A DNA stretch of 64,000 nucleotides from contig CBDHCD010000002.1 of NCBI GenBank assembly GCA_965260995.1, positions 186,001-250,000 of the forward strand. The letters run 5' to 3'. The notes under the pieces are model-generated. The model searched no databases. It saw nothing but the letters and a program-made list of their open reading frames with translations, and was not told where the DNA came from. This DNA is from JBBROS01 sp965260995 (GTDB lineage: Bacteria; Pseudomonadota; Alphaproteobacteria; Acetobacterales; Acetobacteraceae). How positions within the stretch are numbered: position 1 is the stretch's first letter; the number at the start of each line of letters is the position of its first letter. A program made the translations under genes and the position numbers. Of this stretch, positions 1 to 10,172 are shown piece after piece.

Positions 1-981
1 GTCGGCCTGGAGCTGAAGCGGGAGATCACGCGGGGCGAGCTGGCGTCGGCGCAGAAGCTGGCCGCGCCCGGCATCGCGGCGCTGGGCGGCATGGTGGTGC
101 CGGCGCTGATCTTCGTCGCCTTCAACTGGTCGGACAGCAGCGCGCTGCGCGGCTGGGCGGTGCCGGTGGCCACCGACATCGCCTTCGCGCTGGCGGTGCT
201 GGGCGTGCTGGGGGACCGCATCCCCTTGGCGCTCAAGGTGTTCCTGACGGCGCTGGCGATCATCGACGACCTGGGCGCGATCATCGTCATCGCGGTGTTC
301 TACACGCAGAACCTCGATTTCGTCTCGCTGGGGCTGGCGGCCCTGGTGTGGCTCGGGCTGTTCGGGCTCAACCGGGCCGGGGTGCGGCCGTTGTGGCCTT
401 ACCTGCTGGGAGGGCTGGTGCTGTGGGCGCTCGTGTTCCGCTCGGGCGTGCACGCGACGGTGGCGGGGGTGGCGCTGGCCTTCGTGGTGCCGATGTCGCC
501 CCGGCCGGAGGAGCAGGAGTCGCCCGCGATCCGCCTGGAGCACAAGCTCGGCTCGTGGGTGGCCTACCTGGTGCTGCCGGTGTTCGGGCTGGCCAACGCC
601 GGGCTGCGGTTCGACACGCTGCCGGAGGGGGCCTGGCTCGACCCGCTGGCGCTGGGCACGGCGCTCGGGCTATTAGTCGGCAAGCAGCTCGGGGTGTTCG
701 GCGCGGTGGCGGCGGCGGCGCGGCTCGGGATCGCCAAGCTGCCGGAAGGATGCACGCGGGTGCAGATCTACGGGGCGGCGATCCTGTGCGGCATCGGGTT
801 CACCATGAGCCTGTTCATCGCCGACCTCGCCTTCCGCGGCTCGGTGCGCGGCGACGAGGTTAAGTTGTCAGTGTTCATCGGGTCGATCGCCGCGGCGCTG
901 CTCGGGCTGGTGGTGCTGGCGCTGGCCAGTTCGCGGCCGGTGGCGGCGGAAGTTGAGGCAGAGGCGCGGGCGGGCGACTGA
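1..981 (+). CDS. nhaA: Na+/H+ antiporter NhaA (5' end outside window)
   Basis: Inner-membrane antiporter exchanging Na+ for H+ in pH and sodium homeostasis. The reading frame is open from base 1, so the true start lies upstream; 326 residues are visible. The first visible residues GLELKREI are a typical NhaA loop. The family's key acidic residues are present: D59 in ATDIAFA and the pair D89/D90 in IIDDLGAI (equivalent to E. coli D133, D163 and D164), and the conserved lysine lies in VGKQLG. About ten hydrophobic segments remain. It converges on the minus-strand gene ending at 1006, with only about 24 bases between. Family assignment is very secure. Confidence 0.95.
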   Translation, partial: VGLELKREITRGELASAQKLAAPGIAALGGMVVPALIFVAFNWSDSSALRGWAVPVATDIAFALAVLGVLGDRIPLALKVFLTALAIIDDLGAIIVIAVFYTQNLDFVSLGLAALVWLGLFGLNRAGVRPLWPYLLGGLVLWALVFRSGVHATVAGVALAFVVPMSPRPEEQESPAIRLEHKLGSWVAYLVLPVFGLANAGLRFDTLPEGAWLDPLALGTALGLLVGKQLGVFGAVAAAARLGIAKLPEGCTRVQIYGAAILCGIGFTMSLFIADLAFRGSVRGDEVKLSVFIGSIAAALLGLVVLALASSRPVAAEVEAEARAGD

Positions 982-1005
982 GCTGGTGAAGCGCCAGGTG
1001 AAACG

Positions 1006-1395
1006 TCAGCGGACTGTGCGGCCGCCGACGTAGGAGCCGGGCGGGTAGCCGCGGGCCTCGCCCGGGGTCGGACAGGCGCACTCGTCGCCGAGCGGCTTCG
1101 GGCGGATGATCGGGCAGTAGAACGGCTTCGGGCCGGAGCGGGTGGGCAGCACGGCTTCGCAGTGCTCGCCGAGGCGGCCGCGCCGGCCCCTGCCCTCGCG
1201 GCGGTCCCGGTCGTAGCGGCGGTCATCGAACCCCCGCCGATCGAAATCCGGGCGGTCAGCGTACGGCTGGTCGAAATCCCGTCGTTCGAAGCCTTGGTAG
1301 CCGGGTGGCGGGCCGTAGCCGGGCGGGGGCGGGTATTGCGCCGCGGCCGGGCTGGCGGCGAGCGTTGCGGCGAGCAGGGCGAAGATTGTTCTCAT
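1006..1395 (-). CDS. secreted Pro/Arg/Asp-rich small protein
   Basis: A 129-residue hypothetical protein. Residues 1-20 form a signal peptide ending in ASPAAAQ. A low-complexity stretch follows, first Pro/Gly/Tyr (PPPGYGPPPGY) and then repeated D/R motifs such as DRRGFDDRRYDRD. The C-terminal part carries four cysteines (HCEAV, FYCPI, ECACP) that could form two disulfides in the periplasm. Its ATG overlaps the rdgB stop (ATGA), so it is probably the last gene of an rph-rdgB operon. A similar signal-peptide plus R/D-rich protein sits at 54.9 kb. No function recognised. Confidence 0.7.
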   Translation of the reverse strand: MRTIFALLAATLAASPAAAQYPPPPGYGPPPGYQGFERRDFDQPYADRPDFDRRGFDDRRYDRDRREGRGRRGRLGEHCEAVLPTRSGPKPFYCPIIRPKPLGDECACPTPGEARGYPPGSYVGGRTVR

Positions 1396-1997
1396 GGCGG
1401 ATCATTAAAGCATGATGCCAGCAGTTGCGCCAAGGCCTTGGCGCGGTGGCTGGCGGCGTGCTTCGCCTCCGGTTCCATCTCGGCGAAGGTGAGCGAGCCG
1501 CCGGCGGGGGCGAACATCGGGTCGTAGCCGAAGCCGCGGTCGCCGCGGGGCGGCCAGACCGCCTCGCCGTCGACCCGGCCCACGAACGTCGCCGTCTCGC
1601 CGCCGGGCCAGGCGAGGCAGAGGGCGGAGACGAACCAGGCGCGGCGGTCGGTCCCCTGCCCCACCCTGTCCCACACGCGCCGCATCGCGCCGGCGAAGTC
1701 CTTGCCCGGCCCGGCCCAGCGGGCGCTGAGGACGCCGGGCGCGCCGCCGAGGGCGGCGACGCAGAAGCCGGAGTCGTCGGCGAGCGCGGGCAGGCCGGTG
1801 GCGGTGGCGGCGAGCGCCTTGATGCGGGCGTTGCCGGCGAAGTCGGGGGCGGTCTCGTCCGGCTCCGGCAGGCCGAGGCTGCCCGCGGAGACGAACTCGA
1901 CCGCGCAGGGCCGCAGCAGGGCCTGCATCTCGGCCAGCTTGCCGGGGTTGTGCATGGCGAGGACGAGGCGGCTGCCGGGGGGAATGGGCCGGGTCAA
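1392..1997 (-). CDS. rdgB: non-canonical purine NTP pyrophosphatase RdgB/HAM1
   Basis: House-cleaning enzyme that hydrolyses ITP, dITP and XTP to the monophosphate plus pyrophosphate, keeping deaminated purines out of nucleic acid. The 201 residues match family length. Visible motifs are the N-terminal NPGK (17-20), DDSG (74-77), the substrate loop FGYDPMF (156-162) and SHRAKAL near the end. The start is inferred as TTG at 1997, overlapping the rph stop in TTGA; the first ATG lies inside the first beta strand (LVLAM) and would truncate the protein. Translational coupling to rph is therefore likely. Confidence 0.92.
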   Translation of the reverse strand: MTRPIPPGSRLVLAMHNPGKLAEMQALLRPCAVEFVSAGSLGLPEPDETAPDFAGNARIKALAATATGLPALADDSGFCVAALGGAPGVLSARWAGPGKDFAGAMRRVWDRVGQGTDRRAWFVSALCLAWPGGETATFVGRVDGEAVWPPRGDRGFGYDPMFAPAGGSLTFAEMEPEAKHAASHRAKALAQLLASCFNDPP

Positions 1998-2731
1998 GCG
2001 GCGAGCGCCGCCCGCTGCGCGGCGTAGAGCTGCCCGGTGCCGGCGCGGGCGAGGCGCATCAGCTCGGCGAACTGGCTCTCGGTGAAAGGGGACTTCTCGG
2101 CGGTGCCCTGCACCTCGACGATGCCGCCGCCGTCGGTCAGCACGAAGTTCGCGTCCGCGTCGGCGCCGCTGTCCTCGGCGTAGTCGAGGTCGAGCACGGC
2201 GGCGCCGTCCACCAGGCCGCAGCTCACGGCGGCGACCTGGCCGGTGACGGGGGAGCGGGACAGGACGCGGTTGGCGACCATCTTGTGGAAGGCGAGGCTC
2301 AAGGCCACCCAGGCGCCGGTGATGCTGGCGCAGCGGGTGCCGCCGTCGGCGTTGAGCACGTCGCAATCCAGCGTGACGGTGCACTCGCCCATGGCGGCGC
2401 GGTCGACGACGGCGCGCAGGCTGCGGCCGATCAGGCGCTGGATCTCCTGGGTGCGGCCGGACTGCTTGCCGCGGGCGGCTTCGCGGTCGCTTCGGGTGTG
2501 GGTGGCCCGCGGCAGCATGCCGTACTCGGCGGTGACCCAGCCGAGGCCCTGGCCGCGCAGGAAGGGAGGGACGCGGCCCTCGACGCTGGCGTTGCAGAGC
2601 ACCTCGGTGCCGCCCATGCGGATCAGGCAGGAGCCTTCGGCGTGGCGGGCGAAGCCGGTGGTGAACGAGACGTCGCGCAAGGCGTCGGGGGCGCGGCCGG
2701 AGGGGCGGGCCGAGGAAGGGGGTGCGGGCAT
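1994..2731 (-). CDS. rph: ribonuclease PH
   Basis: Phosphorolytic 3'-to-5' exoribonuclease that trims tRNA 3' ends and other RNAs. At 245 residues it is close to the usual 238. The conserved segments RGQGLGWVTAEYGMLPRAT and the phosphate-binding SGRTQEIQRLIGRSLRA are present, as are CDVLNADGGTR and DLDYAEDS. The ATG at 2731 gives the expected N-terminus with a short Pro/Ser-rich extension. It is divergent from the oxidoreductase at 2792 with 60 bases between, so two promoters must be packed there, and is followed by overlapping rdgB. Confidence 0.95.
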   Translation of the reverse strand: MPAPPSSARPSGRAPDALRDVSFTTGFARHAEGSCLIRMGGTEVLCNASVEGRVPPFLRGQGLGWVTAEYGMLPRATHTRSDREAARGKQSGRTQEIQRLIGRSLRAVVDRAAMGECTVTLDCDVLNADGGTRCASITGAWVALSLAFHKMVANRVLSRSPVTGQVAAVSCGLVDGAAVLDLDYAEDSGADADANFVLTDGGGIVEVQGTAEKSPFTESQFAELMRLARAGTGQLYAAQRAALAA

Positions 2732-2791
2732 CGAGGGGTGTCCTGCTGTGAGGGGCGTTCCTATAACCCATATGCACCGCGGAGGACGATC

Positions 2792-3793
2792 ATGGCTGAG
2801 AGCGACCACCCTGTTCGATTGAGCGTCATCGGCACCGGCATCATGGGCGAGCGGATGCTGCGCGCCGTGCGGGAGCAGGCGCGGGGACTGGTGGAGGTCG
2901 TGTCGGCCTGGGACGCGTCCGGGGAGGCGATGGAGCGGGTGGCCCCGCTCGTGTCGGGCGACGGGACGAGGGCGGCGCGGCCCGGCTCGGCGCGCGACGC
3001 GATGGAGGGGGCGGACTGCGTCTACGTCGCGACGCCGCCCGCGACCCACCTCGACTACGCCGAGCAGGCGCTGGCGGCCGGCAAGGCGGTGCTGCTGGAG
3101 AAGCCGCTGGCGACCGACGTGCCGGCGGCGGACGCGTTCGTGCGGCGGCACGACGGGGCGCGGGTGGCGGTCAACTTCCCCTTCGCGTCGTCGTTCGCGG
3201 CGGAGCGGCTGCAAGGCTGGCTCGACGAGGGGGCGGTGGGCGCGCCGCGGCACCTGGCCATCGAGGTGGGGTTCGCGCGCTGGCCGCGGGCGTGGCAGCA
3301 GGGGGCGGCGTCGTGGCTCGACGGCGCGGCGGAGGGCGGGTTCACGCGCGAGGTGGTGTCGCACTTCCTGTTCCTGGCCCGGCGGATGCTCGGGCGGCTG
3401 CAATTGCGCACGGCGGGCGTGGTGCGGACGGAGGGAGGCACGGAACGCCGGGTCACGGCGCGGCTGGAGGCGGGCGGGCTGCCGGTGTCGCTGGACGGCG
3501 GCGTGGGCACGACGGAGCGGGGCGACGCCAACACGTGGACGCTGACCGGCACGGGCGCGATCCGGCTGCGCGACTGGTCGCTGGCCGAGCGGCAGCGGCC
3601 GGACGGCACCTGGGCCCCGGATCCGGACGCGCGGTCGAACGAGGAGATGCGGCCCCTGGTGCTGCGGCGGCAGTTGGAGGGGGTCGCGAGCATGGTGCGC
3701 GGCGGGCCGCACCGGCTGGCGACGCTGCAGGAAGCGCTGGAAGTGCAGGCGGTGGTCGAGGCGATGCTGTCCACGGCGCCGCCGCGTGACTAA
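2792..3793 (+). CDS. Gfo/Idh/MocA-family NAD(P)-dependent oxidoreductase
   Basis: A 333-residue soluble dehydrogenase, probably acting on a sugar or polyol-type substrate. The N-terminal Rossmann domain carries GTGIMG (14-19), and the family signature EKP lies at 103-105 (LLEKPLATD). The catalytic residues typical of inositol and glucose-fructose oxidoreductases are not obvious, so the substrate cannot be named. A strong Shine-Dalgarno GGAGGA lies just upstream of the ATG. It overlaps the hrcA start by 8 bases, so the two are probably translated together, which is not a usual neighbour for hrcA. Confidence 0.85.
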   Translation: MAESDHPVRLSVIGTGIMGERMLRAVREQARGLVEVVSAWDASGEAMERVAPLVSGDGTRAARPGSARDAMEGADCVYVATPPATHLDYAEQALAAGKAVLLEKPLATDVPAADAFVRRHDGARVAVNFPFASSFAAERLQGWLDEGAVGAPRHLAIEVGFARWPRAWQQGAASWLDGAAEGGFTREVVSHFLFLARRMLGRLQLRTAGVVRTEGGTERRVTARLEAGGLPVSLDGGVGTTERGDANTWTLTGTGAIRLRDWSLAERQRPDGTWAPDPDARSNEEMRPLVLRRQLEGVASMVRGGPHRLATLQEALEVQAVVEAMLSTAPPRD

Positions 3794-4850
3794 ACGCCCG
3801 CCCGGCCTCGCGTCGGCGGTGCCGCCCGGACTGGATTTCCGCTCGGCGGCCGTGTTGCGGGAGATCGTGGAGCAGTTCGTGCAGACGGGCGAGCCGGTGG
3901 GCAGCCGGACGCTGTCGCGGCGGCTGCCGATGCCGCTGTCGCCGGCGTCGATCCGCAACGTGATGGCGGACCTGACGGAGGCCGGGCTGCTGTTCGCGCC
4001 GCACACGAGCGCGGGGCGGCTGCCGACGGACCGGGGGCTGCGGCTGTTCGTCGACGGGCTGCTGCAGTTCGGCAGCTTGCCGGAGGAGGAGCGCGACGCG
4101 ATCACGCGGGCCTTGGAGGCCAAGGGGCGCAGCCTGGAGGACACGCTGGCGGAGGCGAGCACGATGCTGTCGGGCCTGGCCGGGGCGGCGGGGCTGGTGC
4201 TGGCGCCGAAGTCGGACGGGGCGGTGAAGCACATCGAGTTCGTGCCGCTGGGGCCGGGGCGGGCCTTGGTGATCCTGGTGGGGGCGGACGGGCAGGTGGA
4301 GAACCGGGTGATCGAGACGCCGGCCGGGTTGCCGCCGTCGGCGTTGACGCAGGCGAGCAACTTCCTCAACGCCCGGCTGTCGGGGCGCAGCCTGGGGGAG
4401 CTGCGCACCACGGTGGCGGGCGAGATGGCGGAGGACCGCAACCTGCTCGACGAGCTGACCGGGCAGGTGGTGGAGGCCGGGCTGGCCACCTGGACCGGGG
4501 ACCGGGGCGGCTCCTTGATCGTGCGCGGGCAATCGCGCCTGCTGTCGGACGTGCGGCAGATCGAGAGCCTGCAAGCGATCCAGGCGCTGTTCGACCGGCT
4601 GGAAACGCAGGAAACGCTGCTCAAGCTGCTGGAACTGGCGGAAGCGTCGGACGGGGTGCGGATCTTCATCGGCGCCGAGAGCGGGCTGTTCGGGGCAAGC
4701 GGGGTGTCGATGGTGGTGGCGCCCGCGCGCAACGAGGCGGACCGGATCGTGGGGGCGATCGGGGTGATCGGGCCGACGCGGATCAACTACGGGCGGATCA
4801 TCCCGGTGGTGGACTACACGGCCCGGGTGATCGGGCGGCTGCTGGGCTGA
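3786..4850 (+). CDS. hrcA: heat-inducible transcriptional repressor HrcA
   Basis: Repressor of chaperone genes that binds the CIRCE inverted repeat and is itself folded by GroEL. The 354 residues match the family. The N-terminus (about 15-85) is the winged helix with REIVEQFV, GEPVGSRTLSRR and SASIRNVMADL-like sequence, followed by TSAGRLPTDRGLRLFVD. The C-terminal domain ends in the typical GPTRINYGRIIPVVDYTA. The start is GTG at 3786, overlapping the preceding oxidoreductase by 8 bases. Its probable targets, two CIRCE elements, are found in this window upstream of groES near 42.4 kb; none is seen before dnaK. Confidence 0.95.
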   Translation: MTKRPPGLASAVPPGLDFRSAAVLREIVEQFVQTGEPVGSRTLSRRLPMPLSPASIRNVMADLTEAGLLFAPHTSAGRLPTDRGLRLFVDGLLQFGSLPEEERDAITRALEAKGRSLEDTLAEASTMLSGLAGAAGLVLAPKSDGAVKHIEFVPLGPGRALVILVGADGQVENRVIETPAGLPPSALTQASNFLNARLSGRSLGELRTTVAGEMAEDRNLLDELTGQVVEAGLATWTGDRGGSLIVRGQSRLLSDVRQIESLQAIQALFDRLETQETLLKLLELAEASDGVRIFIGAESGLFGASGVSMVVAPARNEADRIVGAIGVIGPTRINYGRIIPVVDYTARVIGRLLG

Positions 4851-4940
4851 CGCGGCGGCCCGGCGCGGCGGCCCTGGTCCGTGGCCGGGGATGACGATTG
4901 GCCATTGCCGGCGGTCCTCAGTCTCGGCGATGCTCCGGGC

Positions 4941-4973
4941 CAGGAGGCGAGGCCCGGGGGCCGACGCCTCCTG
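4941..4973. other. GC-rich hairpin between hrcA and choline-binding protein gene
   Basis: A 9-bp inverted repeat, CAGGAGGCG (4941-4949) and CGCCTCCTG (4965-4973), encloses a loop containing the self-complementary GGCCC..GGGCC. No T-run follows, so it is not a canonical intrinsic terminator. It lies 90 bases after hrcA and 32 bases before the next start, and might separate expression of the two genes or act in the leader of the second. Function not established. Confidence 0.35.
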
Positions 4974-5005
4974 CCTGCCCGTGATCCCGTCCGGAGGAGC
5001 CGCCC

Positions 5006-5968
5006 ATGACGCGCACGCCCCGCAGCATCGCATCCCTCGGGGCCGCCCTCGCCGCCGCCGGGTGGCTGGGGCCGTTCGTCGCGGCGGCCGCAGCCGCCGA
5101 GCCGGCATCGTGCCGGACGGTGCGGTTCTCCGACGTGGGCTGGACCGACATCACCGCGACGACGGCGGTGGTGAGCACGATCCTGAAAGGGATCGGCTAC
5201 GCGCCGAAGACGACAATCCTGTCGGTGCCGGTGACGTTCCAGTCGCTCAAGAACAAGGATCTCGACGTGTTCCTGGGCAACTGGATGCCGGCGCAGACGG
5301 CGTTGCGCGCGCCGCTGGTCGAGGACAAGTCAATCGACGTGGTGGGGGTCAACCTCACGGGGGCGAAGTACACGCTGGCGGTGCCGACCTACGCCTACGA
5401 CGCCGGACTGAGGTCGTTCGCGGACATCCACGGCTTCGCCGGGCCGCTCAAGGGCAAAATTTACGGCATCGAGGCGGGCAACGAGGGCAACCAGCACGTG
5501 CTCGACCTGATCAAGGCGGACGCGTTCGACCTCGGCACGTTCAAGCTGGTGGCGTCGAGCGAGCAGGGGATGCTGGCGGAGGTGGGACGCGCGGTGCGGC
5601 AGAAGCAGCCGGTGGTGTTCCTGGCCTGGGAGCCGCACCCGATGAACACCGAGTTCGACATCAAGTACCTCTCGGGTGGGGATGACAGCTTCGGGCCCGA
5701 CTACGGCGGCGCCACCGTCTACACGTTGACGCGGGGCGGCTACGCCGAGCAGTGCCCGAACGTCTACAAGCTGCTGCGGAACCTGACGTTCAACCTGGGC
5801 CTGGAGAATGGCTGGATGGGTTCGATCCTGGTCAAGCACGTCGACCCGGACAAGATGGCGGCGGCTTGGATCAAGGCGAACCCGGAGATGGTGAAGGCCT
5901 GGCTCGAAGGTGTCACGACATTCGAGGGGGCGCCCGCGGCGGCGGCTCTGATGGGAGCGTCCCAATAG
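5006..5968 (+). CDS. choline/betaine-type ABC transporter substrate-binding protein (ChoX-like)
   Basis: Periplasmic binding protein of 320 residues with a signal peptide (about 1-31, AAAAAAEPAS). Known ChoX proteins hold the choline trimethylammonium group in an aromatic box of three tryptophans and a tyrosine. Here tryptophans fall at W46 (VGWTD), W93 (GNWMP) and W208 (AWEPHPMN), the same spacing as in Sinorhizobium ChoX as I recall it, with tyrosines in KYTLAVPTYAY. The ATG has a clear GGAGGA upstream. No permease or ATPase of this system is adjacent, so it is an orphan binding protein between hrcA and hemW. Choline is the best guess; glycine betaine remains possible. Confidence 0.85.
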   Translation: MTRTPRSIASLGAALAAAGWLGPFVAAAAAAEPASCRTVRFSDVGWTDITATTAVVSTILKGIGYAPKTTILSVPVTFQSLKNKDLDVFLGNWMPAQTALRAPLVEDKSIDVVGVNLTGAKYTLAVPTYAYDAGLRSFADIHGFAGPLKGKIYGIEAGNEGNQHVLDLIKADAFDLGTFKLVASSEQGMLAEVGRAVRQKQPVVFLAWEPHPMNTEFDIKYLSGGDDSFGPDYGGATVYTLTRGGYAEQCPNVYKLLRNLTFNLGLENGWMGSILVKHVDPDKMAAAWIKANPEMVKAWLEGVTTFEGAPAAAALMGASQ

Positions 5969-6155
5969 GGGTTCCGTTGAAGGCTCGTCCCTCGAAGGCT
6001 TGACGCGGGTGGCGACCGCGTCGGCGGCGGTTCGCGGACCGGCGAGGCACGCTTGGATGGCGTCGGCGTGGCCGGTGGCACGGAGCGCTCGGCGCACACG
6101 TTCGACGCGCTCGGTCGCGCTGGTCCGCCGATCCCGGCGGCCATAAGACCACACA

Positions 6156-7322
6156 ATGACCCATATGATCGTCATGGAGCCGCTCGCCCTCTACATCCAT
6201 TGGCCGTTCTGCCTCGCCAAGTGCCCTTACTGTGATTTCAACAGCCACGTGCGCGAGATCCTGCCGCAAGCCCGGTTCCGGGCGGCGCTGCGGACCGAGC
6301 TGGCCTGGGAGGCGGCGCGGCTGGGGCGGCGGCGGCTCGGGTCCATCTTCTTCGGTGGCGGCACGCCGAGCCTGATGGAGCCGGAGACGGCGGCGCTGCT
6401 GATCGAGGACGCGACGCGGCTGTTCGAGCCGACGCCGGACATCGAGATCACGCTGGAGGCGAACCCGACCAGCGTCGAGCGGGGCAAGCTGACGGCGTTC
6501 CGGGCGGCCGGGGTGAACCGGGCGTCGCTCGGGGTGCAGAGCCTGGATGGGGCGGCGCTCGCGTTCCTCGGGCGGGAGCATTCGGCGGCGCAGGCGATCG
6601 ACGCGTTGCGCCAGGCGCGGGCGACGTTCCCGCGGGTGAGCTTCGACCTGATCTACGCCCGGCCGGGCCAGGCGCGGGCGGCTTGGGCGCGCGAGCTGGA
6701 GCAGGCGCTCGACCTCTGCGCCGACCATCTTAGCCTCTATCAGCTGACGATCGAGCCGGGGACAGGGTTCGAGGCGCTGCACCGGCAAGGGCAGATCACC
6801 CTGCCGGACGACGAGGCGGCGGCGCTGTTGTACCGGGACACGGTCGAGGTCTGCGGCCGGCGGGGGCTCGCGTCCTACGAGGTCAGCAACCTGGCCGTGC
6901 CGGGCGGGGAGAGCCGGCACAACCTGGCCTACTGGCGCTACGGCGACTACGCCGGCATCGGGCCTGGGGCGCACGGGCGGCTGTCGCTCGACGGCCGGCT
7001 GGTCGCGACCCGGCGGCACCGCGCGCCCGAGCCGTGGGCCGGGCGGGTGGAGCGGGACGGGCACGGCAGCACGGCGGAGGAGACGGTGGCGGCCGCGGAC
7101 CGCGCCCGCGAGATGCTGATGATGGGCCTGCGGCTGTCGGAAGGGATCGACGCGGCCCGGTTCGAGGTGCGGACCGGGATCGCGCTGGCGGCGGCGCTCG
7201 ACGCCGAGGTGCTGCGCCTGGCGGTGGGCGAGGGCTACCTGGCCTGGGACGGCCGGCGGCTGGCGGCGACGCTGGACGGTCGGCTGCGGCTCGACGCCTT
7301 GTTGACCGCGCTTGCTGCATAG
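6156..7322 (+). CDS. hemW: radical SAM protein HemW (coproporphyrinogen III oxidase-like)
   Basis: Radical SAM protein of 388 residues related to HemN; HemW proteins bind heme and act as a heme chaperone rather than as the decarboxylating oxidase. The cluster motif CxxxCxYC-type is C19, C23, C26 (CLAKCPYC), followed by FFGGGTPSL (about 65-72), ANPTS and GVQSLD. The extra N-terminal cysteine found in true HemN is not visible. Possible starts are 6156, 6165 and 6174; none has a strong ribosome binding site, so the first six residues are uncertain. It lies between the binding-protein gene and grpE. Confidence 0.9.
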   Translation: MTHMIVMEPLALYIHWPFCLAKCPYCDFNSHVREILPQARFRAALRTELAWEAARLGRRRLGSIFFGGGTPSLMEPETAALLIEDATRLFEPTPDIEITLEANPTSVERGKLTAFRAAGVNRASLGVQSLDGAALAFLGREHSAAQAIDALRQARATFPRVSFDLIYARPGQARAAWARELEQALDLCADHLSLYQLTIEPGTGFEALHRQGQITLPDDEAAALLYRDTVEVCGRRGLASYEVSNLAVPGGESRHNLAYWRYGDYAGIGPGAHGRLSLDGRLVATRRHRAPEPWAGRVERDGHGSTAEETVAAADRAREMLMMGLRLSEGIDAARFEVRTGIALAAALDAEVLRLAVGEGYLAWDGRRLAATLDGRLRLDALLTALAA

Positions 7323-7372
7323 CAGCGCGTCGGCGCTTGTCCCGGCGGCGGTTTCCACCTACGTCACCGGCC

Positions 7373-7972
7373 ATGACCAGCAATCCGCAACAAACCCCGC
7401 CCGAGGCCGACCCGGCCCTGGCGGACGACGCCCGCGCCGCGGCGGCGGCTGACGCGCCGGCCCCCGAGGGCGCCGACCCGGCCAGTCCGGCCGCCCAGAT
7501 CGCCCAGTTGACCGCCGAGCGCGACGACATGCGCGACCGCTGGCTGCGCGCGGAGGCCGAGACGCAGAACGTCCGCACCCGCGCCAAGCGCGACGTGGAC
7601 GACACGCGGCAGTACGCGGTGCAGAAGTTCGCCGCCGACGTGGTGGAGGCGGCGGAGAACCTGCGGCGCGGCCTGTCGAGCCTGCCGGCGCAGACGGCGG
7701 GCGAGCCGGAGATCGTGACCAAGCTGCGCGAAGGGTTCGAGGGCGTGGAGCGCAGCTTCGTCGCCATCCTGGAGCGCAACGGCATCCAGCGGCTGGACCC
7801 GACCGGGCAGCCGTTCGACGCCAACCTGCACCAGGCGATGGCCGAGCAGCCCTCGACGCAGCACGCGCCGGGGACGGTGATGCAGGCCTGGACGCAGGCC
7901 TGGACGCTGAACGGGCGGCTGCTGAAGCCGGCGATGGTCGTGGTCGCGAAGTCCGGCCCGCCCGCGGCTTAA
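7373..7972 (+). CDS. grpE: nucleotide exchange factor GrpE
   Basis: Cochaperone that releases ADP from DnaK. The 199-residue protein has a disordered Ala/Pro/Asp-rich N-terminus (1-40), then a coiled-coil region (AQLTAERDDMRDRWLRAEAETQNVRTRAKRD), then the C-terminal beta domain with FDANLHQAM and the terminal GRLLKPAMVVVAK. It starts 50 bases after hemW and is followed by dnaK after 161 bases, so it probably belongs to the heat-shock block while dnaK can have its own promoter. Confidence 0.95.
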   Translation: MTSNPQQTPPEADPALADDARAAAAADAPAPEGADPASPAAQIAQLTAERDDMRDRWLRAEAETQNVRTRAKRDVDDTRQYAVQKFAADVVEAAENLRRGLSSLPAQTAGEPEIVTKLREGFEGVERSFVAILERNGIQRLDPTGQPFDANLHQAMAEQPSTQHAPGTVMQAWTQAWTLNGRLLKPAMVVVAKSGPPAA

Positions 7973-8036
7973 GACCCGCGGCTTAAGAAAGGGCGCCGGG
8001 AGCCTCGTCGCCGCGCACTGTTCGTGACGGCCGGGC

Positions 8037-8068
8037 CTTGTCCGGCCGGGGTTCTGACAATACATCCA
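8037..8068 (+). promoter_or_regulatory. possible heat-shock (RpoH-type) promoter of dnaK
   Basis: A CTTG at 8037-8040 is followed, after about 18 bases, by an AATACAT-like segment, about 70-95 bases before the dnaK start. This loosely resembles alphaproteobacterial sigma-32 promoters (CTTG, then about 17-18 bases, then a CNTATNT-like box). No CIRCE repeat is visible upstream of dnaK, which would agree with RpoH control of dnaKJ and HrcA control of groESL. This is pattern inference only. Confidence 0.3.
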
Positions 8069-8133
8069 ACGTGTTCACCATAGGGCGGCCGACGGTGCTT
8101 CGGGCCTCTGCCGCCGCTGACAAGGAGACAGAC

Positions 8134-10074
<1,941 letters not shown>

Positions 10075-10097
10075 CCTCGGTCAGGACCGTGTGACCC

Positions 10098-10134
10098 GAA
10101 CGGCGCCCGCGCTCGGATGAGGCGGGCGCCGTTC
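10098..10134 (+). terminator. strong hairpin between dnaK and dnaJ
   Basis: A perfect 13-bp inverted repeat, GAACGGCGCCCGC (10098-10110) and GCGGGCGCCGTTC (10122-10134), with an 11-base loop, lies 24 bases after the dnaK stop and 38 bases before the dnaJ start. No U-run follows (CTGTTGAGG). It may attenuate read-through or protect the dnaK transcript 3' end after cleavage, giving more DnaK than DnaJ. The structure is seen directly; the role is inference. Confidence 0.6.
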
Positions 10135-10172
10135 CTGTTGAGGCCTCCCAGCGCCGCCATGAAAGGGCTGAC

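Noticed and set aside
1994..4786. Very long minus-strand frame through hrcA and the oxidoreductase
   Set aside because: It is the reverse frame of GC-rich coding DNA; only its C-terminal 245 residues are the real rph.
4941..4973. Riboswitch before the choline-binding protein gene
   Set aside because: Only a simple GC-rich hairpin is visible and no known aptamer core could be recognised.
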